A DNA stretch of 64,000 nucleotides, from contig JASXTE010000229.1 of the NCBI GenBank assembly GCA_030280995.1, positions 1-64,000 of the forward strand, written 5' to 3'. This document shows positions 24,680 to 38,057 of the stretch, in pieces. Under the pieces are notes generated by a model that had not been told where the DNA came from, ran no database searches, and worked only from the letters and a program-made list of their open reading frames with translations. The position numbers were made by a program, and so were the translations under genes. This DNA comes from Hemileia vastatrix (taxonomy: Eukaryota; Basidiomycota; Pucciniomycetes; Pucciniales; Zaghouaniaceae). Position 1 is the stretch's first letter. Each line of letters begins with the position of its first letter.

Positions 24680-27600
24680 TCAGACCTTGCCTCTTCCTTT
24701 TGGTTGTTGACGTGGCGAAACAGGTGAGCCAGGACTAGCTTCTAGTCTCTCATGCTTCTTCCAGTTGGACTTTGAAACTTGATCTTGAAGAGTATTTCCA
24801 CCTTTTCTACTCGAGACTTTACCTGAATCTTTGGGTGTGGATAGATCGTACTCGAAAGGAACCCTAACTCCAGACCTAGATTGAGATTGAGATTGGACAG
24901 ACTTGGATTCAGCTACTGCTCGCCAGCGAGCAAAAGCGTCACCATCTCCACCTTCATTACTATTTTTCCTGAGACCCAGACCGATCTCCAAGTTGGTCTT
25001 CACTTCAGCACCTCTTGCTTCAGCATCAGCTTGCGCTTTCTCCGCTTGGAGTCTTGAACGAGCGAGTTCTTGTGCTCTCTTTCGCTGACGGAAGATCTCA
25101 TCTTTATTCGCTGAAGGCGTTGGTCTATCCGTAGCTACTTCTGGTGATCGAGAGACTTCGTAGGAGCTTCTTCCTAGTCCAGTGACGAATGGACTTGCAG
25201 TAGGAGAAGTTGCATCTGCACCACCTTTGTGACGTGAAGCGAGTCTTGCCTCTGCTAAAGGTGATAGAGGAGCTGGTTGAGCTGGATTCTTGCGCAGATT
25301 CTGTCTAGCAATCTCCAAACTCGAGCTATTGCGAGCATGTCTAGCCATCTCCATACTTGAGCTGTTGCGAGTGGCGATTGGAGTCTCTGGTCGACTTGCG
25401 TTGCTCGCTCTCTCGTGAGCTTGAGCGATGGCCATTGGAAGAGGTCTTGGCTCAGATATCGATTCTTTTCGGATGGGAGCGAATCCTTTGGACTGAAATT
25501 TTTTTCCTCTGAGACTTGGAAGAAGCAGCGACTTGAGTTTGCTTCCAGTCCTTGTTCCAGCTCCAGCTCGTTCTGACTTCTCTGACTGACTTCTTGATTT
25601 CTCGCTCTTGAACTGCGAGAGACGGGCCGCGGTAGAGACGGCAGCCGGCACTCCTCTGGTCTCTCATCGTTCTTTGTTTGCCAAGAATGATGAGGTACCG
25701 ATTGTTGAGGATCAGCTGGAAGCAGAGATCTACGTTTTCTCGTATCCTCCAGTAAAGCTTTCCTTGTGTCGACAGAGCGAGAAAGAGCTCGAAGCTTCGG
25801 ACCGTACCGATAAAGAAGGAGAGGCAGAGAGATCACTGGTACAGCAGCACTAGCCAAGATGACTGTCAGGGTATGAACACCATTCTCACGTAGGCTAGAG
25901 AGAGCGAGAGAAGAAAGGTGTGAGAGAAGAATCGAAGGTCAGCACGCTTTCCAAGATGATCTAGAGTGACCATGGATCAAAGAGAACTCGAGCCAGTACT
26001 CACCAAGTTGACCAATGACAGATAAAGCTGCAGCTACGGTCACTGAAACCATGAGATTTGCAGCGACAGCGCACAGAGCCCACTGAGCTCCCCATCTTCT
26101 TCGCAATCCCTCGTCATGACTTTCGTCGCGAGATTCTACAGTCGCTTCTGATCTTCGACTGACTCTTGAGCCATGATTCCTGGCTAGACGGCTCATAGGT
26201 CTAGGTGGACGAGTGAAACGATCGTCTTCCAAATCCAATCCGAGACGATTCCTTGAGCCAGAGTTGGAAGAAGATTCTGGCACTGCAATGACTTCCGAGA
26301 TGGAAGTAAGACGTGCAGGCTGATAGGAATCCATTAGATACTGAAGCGTTCCGAGCTCGATCAGAATAAGCGATGTCGTAAGAAGGACCAAAGGTAGAGC
26401 TGAGAAGAGGTAGTTGAAGTGTAGCGATGGCGTCGAAGTCAAGGCCAAGAAGTAGAGAGCTGGAAAGTGGGTACGAGGGAGATCAGAAGAAGGTCAGCAA
26501 GTCGTAGAAGTGAGAGAACTTCAACTAGATCAAATCGTCGAAATCCAAACTCACATATCATAAACAGAGCTGATGCAGCTACTACCATTTTCAGAGACCG
26601 TTCTGGTTGACGAACGAGAGACTTTGCACCTACGAAACCTTTCTCATCGATATGAAGAGGTCTGTCCGACTTTGAGTCATTACTCTTCTGCCAAACAATG
26701 ATGACCATAAAGCTGATTATAGCCAACAGGGTTCCCAAAGAGTAACAAACGGTGGATACTCTCAAAGCGCTGGTCCCTTCCTGAGAGAATCGGTGAGTCT
26801 GAATCCACATTTGCTGGACACCGTTAGCGATAAGCACGAAAGTTCCGAGGAAGAAGGTGCTTGAGATTGTGGAAATCGCAACGGAAGAGTGAGTAAAGAG
26901 GACCTTGTATGGAAGCAGAGTGTGGCGACGAAGAAGCGCTCCGATGTAAGGTTCGTATCGAGGTTCAGGCGTCCAAGCTCCAGTGATACTTCGAAGTTTG
27001 ATGACCGAACGACGATAGACAACGACTGCATTCGATTCTCTGGCGAATGTTCCGATGAGAGGCATGGCGATTACTGATTCGATAATGACCAACCAGTATA
27101 GCCAAGGCCTGGATGAAGAGAAAGCAAAGTGGGCGATGAACGAAGAGTAAGCCAGAGAGTTCCAAGCGAGACTCAGATTCAGCTTTAACTCACCAAGACA
27201 AACCGATAGGACCGATTATGAGCTTCGTGATCCAAGGTCCAGAGATCTGACCAGCTGCGACAGTGAAAAGTACAAGACTGAGCGCGCAAAGACGAGTTCT
27301 AGAAGTGTAGAACAAGTCGATGATGCTTCCGACTGTGCTCAAGATGAAGACTCCTAAGAAGTAGCCCATAGCTCCTCTGACTATGCTCAAAGCAAAGAGA
27401 GCTCGAACGAATCCTCCAATGATGGCTGCAGCTCCGATTCCGAAAACTGACATGAGAGCTAGCTTCTGTCGACCAAGACTGCGAAACCGGCTGCAGACAT
27501 GAACCCACCAGCTTGACCGACTGTGAACGCGATAGAGAGAAAAAGATGTGAGTCAAGTGTCTCTTGTTGTTTTGTCGATAGATACTCACGTTGAAACGAA

Positions 27601-30600
27601 GGCACACCTGAGATCAACGTCTCGGGATTGCCACCAACAGCAGCTAGAATCGAAGGACCAGAACTTGCCTGAGAAGGGGTAGAGAAGGTAGATTGCTCAG
27701 TAAAGAGAAGCTTAAAGTTTGAAGGAAACTGTAATTTCTACTCACATAGCCAGAATCGACCACTTCTATCGAGAAGATGTAAAGGAGGCACACTCCAATC
27801 TGAAGAACTTTACGAGTTGAAGACCAACGATCCGGTAAGAAGTCCAATTCCTCGTCCTGACTGAAAGCAGTAGTTGCAGCATCGTCTTGATTTGCTAGAA
27901 CTCGATCTCTGAGATGGCGAAGTTGAGGGATCTCACCCTCTTCTAGACTCTGCTCCAGATCTGGTGTCGGAGTGATTCCACGAGGAGGAGTTCTCAGAGA
28001 AGATCGACGACGCTTATCTTGGATATTTCTAGCTTGAGATTGAGGATAGATCTCGGTAAAGTCCAAATCGAGTTGCGTATCCTCTTCAAAGTCGTCGTAA
28101 TCTTCATCTTCTCCTCCGTAGCTTCCAACAGCTCCACGATGAAGTTGTTCACGGAAGTCTTCGACTGTGATCCTCTTCAGTTGATCAGCCAACTCCTTCC
28201 CACGATCTTCCAACATTTGATCTACCATCCCTCTAGTGACAGGTCTACTAAGAGCACTTTCTCCAAACTTGACTTCTCCGAGTTTGTCGACGTAGTTATC
28301 TCCCAGTGCTTCACCGATCGAAAGATTACCAGTGCCTGGCCTGAAGCCTCTGCTTCGACCACGAGAGGCTGGTCTCGGAGGACTATCTTGAACACTGAGG
28401 GCTTGAAGTCCACCTGAAGCGACGAACTCTTGAAAAGCTTTTCTACCAGCAGTCCCTTCTCCTAGTTGAAGATTCATTGCACAGTCGAAACCAGCTCTGA
28501 AGCACTGTCGACAAGCGACGTTGTTTGAATGATTTGGACCACTGAAAGCTCTTCTTCCATGTCTGAGCTGAGATTCGGCTGACTTCGTAGAGAATCTAGT
28601 TTGAGCGGTTCCAGGACGATGAGCAAATTGATCGCGAGTGTCGATGATCTGAATGACTCGAGATTTGCTTTCTTGATCGTCGTCTTCGGAATCCTCTTGG
28701 ACTTGTGGCTTTCTCTTAGTCCAGTCATCTTTTATCAGTTGAGCTGCTTCTTCGAGTTCAAATTGAGTGTCATCGGAAGCTTGACTACCTTCTCCATCTG
28801 AAGCCGGTTCTTTCGCTTCGATAACATCACTTGGAGGAGCTACCATTCCACTGACGATTCTTTCTCTACCATCTCCAAACGAGATCCTATCTCCATCCAA
28901 AGAGAACGACCGACGTTTGCCTGAATTGGAACGATCCAGCATCAAGGGAGTTGCGCCTAGAGCGGGAGAGTCCAAAGCAGTAGTATCTGAGCTGAAAGAG
29001 TTTCGGTTTAGAGACTTCTGAAGTGAATCGCTTCGAGAGCGACCTTGGATTTGAGGTGGATCTGAATTCGAAGACTCTTTACTCTGCCTTTTCTCTCTTT
29101 CCGATTCCAACATCTTTGAAGCTTCTTCGAACAGAGTAGACTGAGGTCCAAAGGTCTTTCTAGAAGCCGAATTGAGAAGTAGATCATCGTTCGATTTCCT
29201 TTGAGCTTCTTCTTGAGGTGGATCTACTCCTGTACCCGGTCTACTGTTCTCGGGAGTTGCCAGTGAGGGATTGCTCTTACTGAACCTACGAAGCGTGGAG
29301 AGTAGAGGAGTAGCTGGAAGGGCAGCTTCTTCTCCTAACGGAGTTCTAGGATGATTTGAACCAGATGCGACTTGATTCTTCCTTTCTTTCAACTTCTCAG
29401 GAGTTGGAGAGTAGATTGGTCTAGAGGTTCCATCTTTCCTCTGAACCACACCAGGACCAGGAGCCAAAAGATGACCAGCTATGGTTGGAGTTTGAAGACT
29501 TTGACCTGAACGTTCCATCTCAGTCGAAACGAGACCAGAAGCAGTTGACTTGGAGACAGGAAGATCTTCAGCTTGACGTCCTTTGCCTTTCTCTTCCTTG
29601 CTGTGTCTTGAGCCAGAACCAGAAGCAGTCTTCTCGGAAGAAGCCTGAACCGACCCTTTGAGCTCTCTACTGCCTTCTGAAGAAGTGAGAGTTCCACTTC
29701 TAGAAGAACGAGTGATCTTGGTGAGCTTGCTGAGATCATTGCGTTGAAGAGGAATCTCAGTACCATCTGGAAGAAAGATTGAAGAAGATCCAGAATGGAC
29801 ACTCATAGGACCAGATGAACCAGTAGCTGGTGGAGGTTGAGACGAAGGTTTGACCGAAGAGATTCTGACTTGAGTGTTGCTCGATGAAGAAGTACTGGCC
29901 GGAGCAACCTTCTGAGAAGCTTGTTGAGGTCTTCTAGAGCTCGAGTCCTCTTCAATCGGCTCTGGAGTTGGGGTTGGCGAGGTGAGAGTGACTGGAGTGA
30001 GACTGATGGTTTGACTCTTCTGATGATAAGCTTGAGCTTGAGACCTCTCTGCAGCTACGCTACTTGCTGTTGGAGTAGGAGTCGACTCTCCAGAGCTCCA
30101 GTCCGAAGGAGAAGGAGGAGGTTTACGTTGAACCGATCGAAGATTCGATGGAATCTGAGGTTGGAACTGGAAGAGGAAAGGGAGAGAGAGATGTGGTCAG
30201 AGAATGGAGGCGGTGGCGGAGAGAAGAGATCGACTGAAAACTCACGACGTTCGAAGAGCTTGGACCGTAAGTACGAGCAGCAGCAGTAGCTGTTGAAGTG
30301 GAAGATTGACCTTGTCCGAATCTAGCGGGTGGAAGATCCAAAGGTGGAGTCGGAGGAATCTCTGCTCCAGGAGAACCGAGGGATGGACTTGGGACTGAAG
30401 GAGGTATCATTTCCCAAGTCAGATCGTTTGCACTTGATCTATTTGAAGCTGAGCCGCCGTGAGGATTAGGCAAAGGTTTGTCTGATTCCTTTCTAGAAGG
30501 CTTGAACCCCAAAGGTAGAGCTCCACGAAGTTGAGAGCCTCTGCTCATGGTTTGAGGATTGAAGTCTCTAGGAAGCGTTCTAGACATGTCTTCTCTGGAG

Positions 30601-31115
30601 AGACGAGAAGCATTCCCAACTTGATTCCCTTCAGCTTCACGAGCCTCTCTTGATTCCGCGACAGGATCATCAGGGATCAAAGAGAGACGAGAAGCAGCTG
30701 CTGCTCTGTTTAGACGGAGAGTACCAGATGGACGATTTGGAGTTGCACTTGCCGAACGAGCTGGGATATCTGGCTCTTGTTGAGGTTGAGGATCTGATGG
30801 TGAATCCACAGCTACTCCACTAGGTCTGAATCCTGGAATCCTTCTCGAATCGCCCGAGCTCTCTCTTTCAAGTTGTCGACCTCTGGAAGAAGAAGGAGGT
30901 TGGATTCTAGAGACGGCAGCGTTGAGAGAATGAAAAGATCCAGCCTGGATTGATCTTGAACTTGGAACCGTGTTTCTTGATGTCGATGTGTCTCTAGGTC
31001 CGACAACAACGTTTGAAGATTGAGGTAAAGATTCGTAAGGCACTGATCCACCTAGCGAATCTTGATCATCTTGACGACGACTCTGCGATCCTTTTCCACC
31101 TGGTCTAGACATCAT
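24680..31115 (-). CDS. Giant MFS-type transporter with long disordered N-terminus
   Basis: Exon 1 is 31115-30246 (290 codons) and exon 2 is 30166-27746 (807 codons); at least four more exons follow to the stop at 24680, for roughly 1,900 residues. The first about 1,070 residues are Ser/Pro/Arg/Gln-rich and look disordered, with one Cys motif (CRQCFRAGFDC) near residue 820. Exon 2 itself then runs into the first membrane helix (VLQIGVCLLYIFSIEVVDSG), so the fusion is directly encoded. Later exons give MFS-like helices: GQAGGFMSAAGFAVL, GIGAAAIIGGFVRALFALSI, LFTVAAGQISGPWITKLIIG and RPWLYWLVIIESVIAMPLIG. A charged loop and a basic C-terminal tail of about 350 residues follow. Drug or small-molecule transport is only a family-level guess. 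Frame breaks fall near 27470 and 25650. Confidence 0.7.
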
Positions 31116-32649
31116 GAATGAGTTCGAAAAGTTTGGAAAGATTGAAGGGTTGAGGTGAAGAAGAGAAGAAAGGCTGATCCACTTGAAAGGCGTTGGCCAG
31201 CAACACCGTCTAGATCGTTGAAGAAAGAAGAAGTAGTGATGGATTCGTGATTTGAAATAGATTTATAAAAGGTCTTATTTGGAATCGTGTCTGTTTCGTT
31301 GAAATGGGGTTTAGATTCTCTTCGTATAAATCGTCAAGATCGTTTTTGAAGGGAAATCAACAGACGTCGAACAACTTTTGGTTGCCAAAAGGGTCTGACC
31401 TATTGTTTTTATGATATAGAGTTTCGTAGAAAAACGTGAGGAATAAGGTCTTTAGTAGGTCTCAAAAGTTGAAAATGATTCCAAACTTGATGATAAGAAA
31501 GAAGTGGTAAGAAAGTGACGTTAAACCTAGCTCGTCAAGAGCAGCGTTATTTGAAAAGTCGTAAAGTTGGAATTAAGAATGACGTTAAAAAGTGCAAGTA
31601 GAAATGAAAAGGAAAAAGTTAAGCCTGGTCTTTGAAAAAGGATATTCTTTGATGTTGATTCGATAAGGATAGAAAGAAGTTTCTGAGAGATCTTCCAACC
31701 GTATCTATCTTCAAAGACTTGATTCTTCGAGGACTATAGACTTGACTTGTTTTGAAGAAGAAGTAAAGGGAAAGGTGAAGGGAAACGAGAGAGAAAGATG
31801 TTGAAAAAATCTGAAACCAGTTTTGTTGGGTATCAGAATTTAGAGTTCGAAGATCGAAGGCAAGGCCGGTTGGTGGATCCTTGAACAACATTCGAAGAAG
31901 AGGGAAAAGGTTGGCTTGCGTGTGGAGTGCGTTTCATTTTTCTTCAATGCCATCTTGCCTGAGCTTACCCACTTGAGCTGCAGTAAAGATGCGTTCCTGT
32001 CAATCAGTCTAAAAGTCGAGAGAGATTGACGTTGGCGTGTGAAGTAGAAGGAAGTCGGTGGCGATGACCTGTCACAGTCTAAGGAGCGAAGAGAGAGACG
32101 ACACCTCTCCTCCACCTCTCCTTTCTATCTTCTTTTCTTATGGTATGTATTGGAGAAAGTATGTAGCAATAGCAAATCTTTGTGATTTCGATAGCAGTCA
32201 AGCTCGACGAGAGTGAAGATGATGAAGAGTTAGTCGTCTCAGCCTCGTCACTCGCTCGCGCTACTCACTAACTGCACTCAAAACAGTGCATTTCAGGTTC
32301 TGAAAAAGGCGATTCTTTTTTCTTGAATAGTGGTACAGATAGAGACAGAGCGAGAGAGAGAGAGAAAGAGATCACGGAGAATAAAAGACCAGAAAAAGAG
32401 TGCAAGCCAAAAGGAAAGATGTTGACAACAGATGGATGAGAATTCGAAAGAGAGATGTTTTGAAGATTAACCCAGAAATAAAATGTAGTATAAGATAAGA
32501 AGAGTAAATTTGATGCAAACTCATTTTGCGTTTTTACGAAGACGATTCTTGAAGAGAGAGTGGAAACCCCGAGAGCAAGACATTTATTCAGAGAGAAGAG
32601 ATCGAGGATCTAAACCATCCTTGTTTTCGAATAGTTTTCCCTTTTATGT
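31116..32649. other. Long intergenic region upstream of the giant MFS gene
   Basis: About 1.5 kb between the start of the giant MFS-type gene and the 3' end of the seven-helix gene, both on the minus strand. Frames at 31619-31891 and 31840-32115 have no recognisable motif or splice pattern. A purine-rich GAGA tract lies at about 32340-32372. The length suggests a large promoter or an unrecognised RNA or leader exon. Confidence 0.4.
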
Positions 32650-34515
32650 CTAGAATCGATCCAAATCTTCCTTCCTACTACCAGGGCTCATATTAGTTTC
32701 AGTACCAAAGCTATTCAATCTAGATCTACCATTATTATTCAAATTCTCGACTGGATCCCAAGCTTCCCTAACGACATCTTCATCCCATTCCGATTGAGTC
32801 ATTGTATGAACAATAGGACCTGGAGTTGAATAACTAGCTCTATTCAAATTGGGTGTACCAAAATGACTACTATGAGCTGAATCTGTAGAATTCATATTTG
32901 GTGAAGTGGTTGTTGAACTCCTTCCACCGAAACCAGTCTTTTTGGTAGAGTTTCCAGATGAAGGTCGATTGTTGTTCTTGTTGACACGAGGTAAAGGATC
33001 GTTTAGACCCAGTTCCTTTTCTTCTAATGAAGGTCCTAGATGGAATGCGATTCTTGCTAGTGTGTCTTGATCTAACATTGTTCCAGAGGAAACCTTCATA
33101 CGGATCGAAGTTGGTAGTCTTTCACAGAGGTTTGAAAGATTCATCTGTGCGAGAGAGAAAAGTGAGGTATGATGATCAGTCAAACGAGTGAGATAGGCAA
33201 AAACGATCAAAGAAAATTTGTTACTCACGAAAGCCCTGCAAGCCAACAAGGCATGTAAGAGACAGGTAAAAGTCAAAGCCGAAGACCTCAACGAGGCATT
33301 GTCATCCGCGATCAAAAAGACAGCAATGGCAACGATAGTAGGTAAAGCACAGATTCCAGCATAGATAATACCATCTCTAACCAGCAAGTTCAATAAAGAA
33401 GAACCAGCATTATGTCTCAATTGAACCAATTTATAAGTGACCAATCCCATAATGAATAAATCAGAGAATAAAACCAAGACGTAAGCAGTTGGATATCTCC
33501 ATTGAGGTTCTTTATAAGCCAAAGAACAGAATCCACCATCTCCCAAGACTAGAGATTCGTTCCAGGTTAGAACTGCAGCAGTCATTGTTGAGAGAGAAAA
33601 GGCAATGTGTGGTAACCAAACCACGGTCAATAGACAAATGACAGTCCATGAATATTCCCATACTGCCAAAGCTCTGACTGTAAAGATTGCTTGTCCAAGG
33701 AAAACTTCAGCACAGGTTCCAATGACGATGAAGTAGTAAACCGCGTCACAATCTAGTTTCCAAGTGGAGTGGATTAGCATGACATTACTGTTCGGAGAAG
33801 GGAGGAGAAAACGTGGTCGAAGGAACGAAATCGACGCAGAGGAGGAGAGACGATGGAGATGTATGAAAATAGAAAAGAGAAAAGAATGTCAGAAAAAAGA
33901 AAGAAAACCAGGGCCTTGATTGAGAGACAAGAGATTCCTGCGAAAAAACAAGATTTGAGAGGAGACGAGAAGGCGTTCCTGCTTTTGGCCTGTTTCTGTG
34001 CCACCCTTCCATTCCCATCCGGTATCTTGAAGAAAGTCGACGATACTCACGGTACCATTGCGAACCAGACTGAATATCTGGTAGCCATGTAAAGAGCTAC
34101 TGGCCAAGTGAAAGGTCTACGACCAGTCCAGATTGAGAGTTCGAACTTTAGAGTACTGACATACTGTGGGCGTAAAGAAGTGGAGAGAAGTTCGAATCAG
34201 CCTCAAAGCTCTGTTGTGTTCTACGACAGGATGATCATGAGTCATTGATTGCCAAAGAAGTAGAAAAGAAGTTCTGAATGCATTCCTAAGTAATGGATGA
34301 GTGCGAGAATGTGCTATCTTGATTCTCTATCGATGGCGCATCCATCCATCCATTCATTCCTTCCTTCTCTCCCTCTGTTCTCTCGGACTACTCACCTCCC
34401 AGATCCAAAGACCCAATTGAATCCAAATGACAGTTCTGTAATCGTTTAAACCTTTATAAACTGAAAAGTAAGGTCCAAGGTCCACTGCATTTCCTCCAAC
34501 CATTGCAGCGCTCAT
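32650..34515 (-). CDS. Seven-helix membrane protein (DUF6533/GPCR-like)
   Basis: Four exons on the minus strand, 34515-34396, 34163-34051, 33787-33229 and 33144-32650, give exactly 429 codons with consistent phases. The intron at 33228-33145 happens to be open in frame, so retained reading would add 28 residues. Hydrophobic segments include the WIQLGLWIWE area, RPFTWPVALYMATRYSVWF, YYFIVIGTCAEVFLGQAIFT, WTVICLLTVVWLPHIAFSLS, PTAYVLVLFSDLFIMGLVTY, GIIYAGICALPTIVAIAVFL and ALTFTCLLHALLACRAF, about seven helices. The spacing (short N-terminus, E-x-x-x-W motif, NRY-like TRY) resembles basidiomycete DUF6533 proteins, whose function is unknown. The C-terminal about 170 residues are polar and Ser/Asn-rich. 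A receptor role is a guess. Confidence 0.7.
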
Positions 34516-35209
34516 GATGGATAGATGTGGATTGAGTGATTGAGATTAGATGTAATGAAAGTGTGTTGTGTGTTGATGTGACTCGATAATTAGATGATGA
34601 AGCAGATAAGAAGCAATGTGAATGAAAAGAGAAAGAGGAAAGGATGATGGCTTGGGGAAGGAAGAATGAGAATGCCACTTTCCTCATTTGACTTTGAGTT
34701 CGTTGGTACCTGACGCCAACAGTAGACGCTAAACCGCTGCGATTCTTGTGGCGGAATGCATTCCTGCATCACACTTCGACCTTTTCCACGCGAAGAAATG
34801 CAAGTGAGTATTTCTGGTATCAAATTTCGGTGGATTAAGAAAGAGAGGTTCGTTAGGAAGAGTTCACATTAGAGGTAGAGAGAAAGAGAGAGAGACAGAC
34901 AGAGTCGGGAAGCCATTTAGTAGAGATCATAAACTGATAAGACGATGAAAGCTTCAATCGTCCTTTTTTTGAGGGTTGCTTTTTCAGAGTAGAGCAGAGA
35001 AGGGTAAGTTGAAAGAGAAAGCAGAGAGCAAAAGAGGATCTCTAGAAAGGTCAAACGTCCTACAGGAGAAGTACCCCTTCCTTCCTTCTAAAGAGAGCAG
35101 TTCGAAAGAGCAATAGAAAGCGAAGTAAACCAAAGAAAATAATAATCAAGAAAGAGTAGAAGGAACCATTGAAAGACTAGATCTTGGGATTTTGTGGTAT
35201 TTGTCCTTT
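34516..35209. other. Intergenic region upstream of the seven-helix gene
   Basis: 694 bases between the seven-helix gene start and the beta-tubulin stop, both genes on the minus strand. GA-rich tracts occur at 34878-34904. Nothing coding is recognised; it should hold the seven-helix promoter and the tubulin 3' UTR. Confidence 0.4.
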
Positions 35210-37464
35210 CTAGTATTGTTCTTGTTCTTCACCGTATTCTCCACCTTCCTCTTCGGCATATTCTCCTTCCAAGACTTCTTCTTCATCTTCAGCTCCAGCA
35301 GCTTCGTATTGCTGATATTCACTAATCAAGTCCTGTCGCGCCGAAAAAGACAGAAAGAAACAAAAGGACGAGTTCAGTAAAAGAGAAACAATCTTCTCTC
35401 TCCATTCCCTTCACTCACCTGTAAGTTAGATTCAGCTTCAGAGAATTCCATCTCGTCCATACCTTCACCGGTGTACCAGTGCAAGAAGGCCTTCCTTCTA
35501 AACATAGCTGAGAATTGAGTATGAGTTCTCTTGAACAATTCCTGAATCGAAGTCGAATTGCCAATGAAAGTGGCAGACATCTTCAAAGTTGGTGGTGGAA
35601 CGTCACAAAGTGAAGTTAGAATGTTTTGTGGAATCCATTCTACGAATTGTTGTGAATTCTTGGTTTGAATTTCGTGCATTGCCACTTCTACATCCCGAGA
35701 TGTTACTGTTTTACCACGGAAAATGGCGGCTACACAGAGATATTTACCGACTGTTGAAGATTATGAGGAGGAGGAAAATGAGGAAAGGAATGTGAGTTTG
35801 AGTTTGAGAGATTAAAGTTGGAAAAGAAATGGTACGAATGGGAACTCACGTCTTGGATCGATGGCTGCCATTAGATTTCTCGAATCGAAACCTTGTTGAA
35901 CCAATTCGGCAATGTTTGAAGCCTGATAAGCCTTGGCTCCTGGAGCTACTAGTGGAGCGAAACCACAAGTGAAGAAATGAAGACGTGGGAAAGGAACCAT
36001 ATTGACACCTGTAAAAACAAAAGAGAGAGAGAAAGAAAGGACAAAAGATTTAGCAAGAGATTCGTCTCCTTCAAATCTCTACTCCAACTCACCCAATTTC
36101 CTAAGATCCGAATTCAATTGACCAGGGAATCTCAAAGTAGTAGAACAACCAGACATTGCATTACTAATGATATTGTTCAAATCTTCATATCTTGGATTTT
36201 GAGTCTTCAAAGTTCTCTGACAAATATCATAGAGAGCTTCATTGTCTAGACAGAAACTTAAATCCGAAGTTTCTACTAATTGATGGAATGATAGAGTTGC
36301 ATTGTATGGTTCTACAACTGTATCTGAAACCTTTGGTGAAGGTAAGACGGACCAAGTGGCTAACATTCTGTCTGGGAACTCTTCTCTTAATTTGGTTAGA
36401 AGATTGGTTCCTAGACCTGAACCTGTACCTCCTCCTAGAGAGTGAACTAGTTGGAAACCTTGTAAGACGTCACATCTTTCACTGTGAGATAGGATAGAGA
36501 GTGGAGAGAAAGTTCAGAGAAAGAGGAATTTTGGGAGATAAGGATTGGAGGAGGACTTACGCTTCATGTCGTGCTGCGTCCATGATTGAATCCATCAATT
36601 CAGCACCTTCAGTGTAGAAACCTTTGGCTGTTTCGAGAGAATTGGAAAGGATGAGATGAGGTGCAATTGCAATCAGAATGTTGATTCTGTCTATCTTCTC
36701 GTTCTTATCTTCCGTATCTGGCCTTCAACTCTCCCCTTCCTCATTTCGGAACCGGTCAATGAACACTACTCTCCATCTTTTCCACTCACCCCAATTGTTA
36801 CCAGCCCCAGATTGACCATGAATGAAGTTATCGGGCCTGAACAATTTCCCAAGAGGACCAGAGCGAACTCTGTCCATGGTACCACTCTCGAGATCTAGAG
36901 AGATGTTCCTTGGAACATACTTGTTCTGACTTGCAGCTGGTTCGAAAAAGACACCAATCTTTGCCAATTGTTCTGGATTGTCTCCGACGTATTCCTGAGG
37001 GGAAAGCGAGGTGAGAAGAATGGGATTAGAAGGTTTGGAAACGGCATGGTTTGTCTAGCTCTTCTTATTTCTGAATGAAGTGAAATCTGATAGACGTATT
37101 GATTTCATTATTGCTAGAATCCTTGTAATCTTGAAGAGGAGAACGAGAGCTAAAGAGATTTTTGCAATCAAATCCTAGAATGGCTATCGTCTTCGCAGCT
37201 TTGATTCTGCTATCCTTTTGACTGTTTGAATACTTACACCGTCTTGGTTTAGGCCATGTTCCTTCAAAACAGATTGCCAGAATTGACCACCGACTTGATT
37301 TCCAGCTTGTCCAACTGTGAAACTGCCCAATCGAGATTCAAAGAGAGAGAGAGTAGGTCAAGTTGGAGAATGATAAGTCATACTGTCTCAATTCAGCTTG
37401 GAATTCCATTCAGCATGATCATGAAGATGATGAAGATGATGACTTACGTGATAAGTTCTCTCAT
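35210..37464 (-). CDS. Divergent beta-tubulin
   Basis: Multi-exon gene on the minus strand. Exon 1 is 17 bases (37464-37448, MRELIT), and most of the rest reads in frame after splicing; the last exon ends at 35210. The protein is about 450 residues. Hallmarks are GQSGAGNNW, the GGGTGSG loop, [61 protein letters not shown] and [19 protein letters not shown], with an acidic Glu/Tyr tail. It is clearly beta rather than alpha or gamma. It differs at normally fixed sites: Thr for His6, GQAGNQ for GQCGNQ, Trp for Phe167, Leu for Glu198 and SGCSTTLRF for SGVTTCLRF. This suggests a minor isotype like the second beta-tubulin of some basidiomycetes. It polymerises with alpha-tubulin into microtubules and binds GTP. 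Confidence 0.9.
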
Positions 37465-38057
37465 AATCGTTGAAGGGAGTGTGTGGCAGAAAGGAGAGAT
37501 CCAAATCTCAGAAGATTGAGATTGCCCAAGTGTGGGTTGCTCCCTCTCTCCAAGGCCCAACTTCGTCCCTCGCTTCTTTTCGAAATGGGATTCTTGTTTG
37601 GCAATCCGAAATACTCGATCGTAATGATTGCTGCAAAAATCAGAGCTCTTTGAAATGTCGAGCGAGCGAACGAGGAGTACTGAACGCTCTCTTCAAAGCT
37701 TCCCATCTTCAAAGAATCTTCTTCTCCTTCTAACATCCACATCCATTTTCTGCAGTTCTTATTCCTCTTCTTTGATTCGTCTTCGATTCTTCTCCTCATT
37801 CTCAACTCGATCCAGACAAGTCAGAAACTTCATTTCCTTCAACGTTCAAACGCTTTCGACTGCAAAACTTCGACCAAGTCTCTCATCAGCAAAATCATCC
37901 ATTCCTCCTTAACTCTCTCCAGCTCCCACAGGTTCAGTTATCATACCAATAAACTCATCAGACCCTTCACAATCAAGAGCTGGTTCGACAATCTTACCAC
38001 TTCCATCCTTAGCTCTCACTCCATCTTCTTCCACCTTCTTCAATCCTCGAACGACTC
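37465..38057. promoter_or_regulatory. Divergent intergenic region, beta-tubulin / F-box
   Basis: 593 bases between divergent start codons. It should hold both promoters. TTCTTCTCCTTC-type tracts lie at 37723-37740 and 38028-38041. Short frames on both strands have no recognisable content. Confidence 0.4.

Noticed and set aside
31619..32115. Two overlapping minus-strand frames of about 90 residues
   Set aside because: No domain, signal peptide or intron pattern; base composition like the flanking intergenic DNA.
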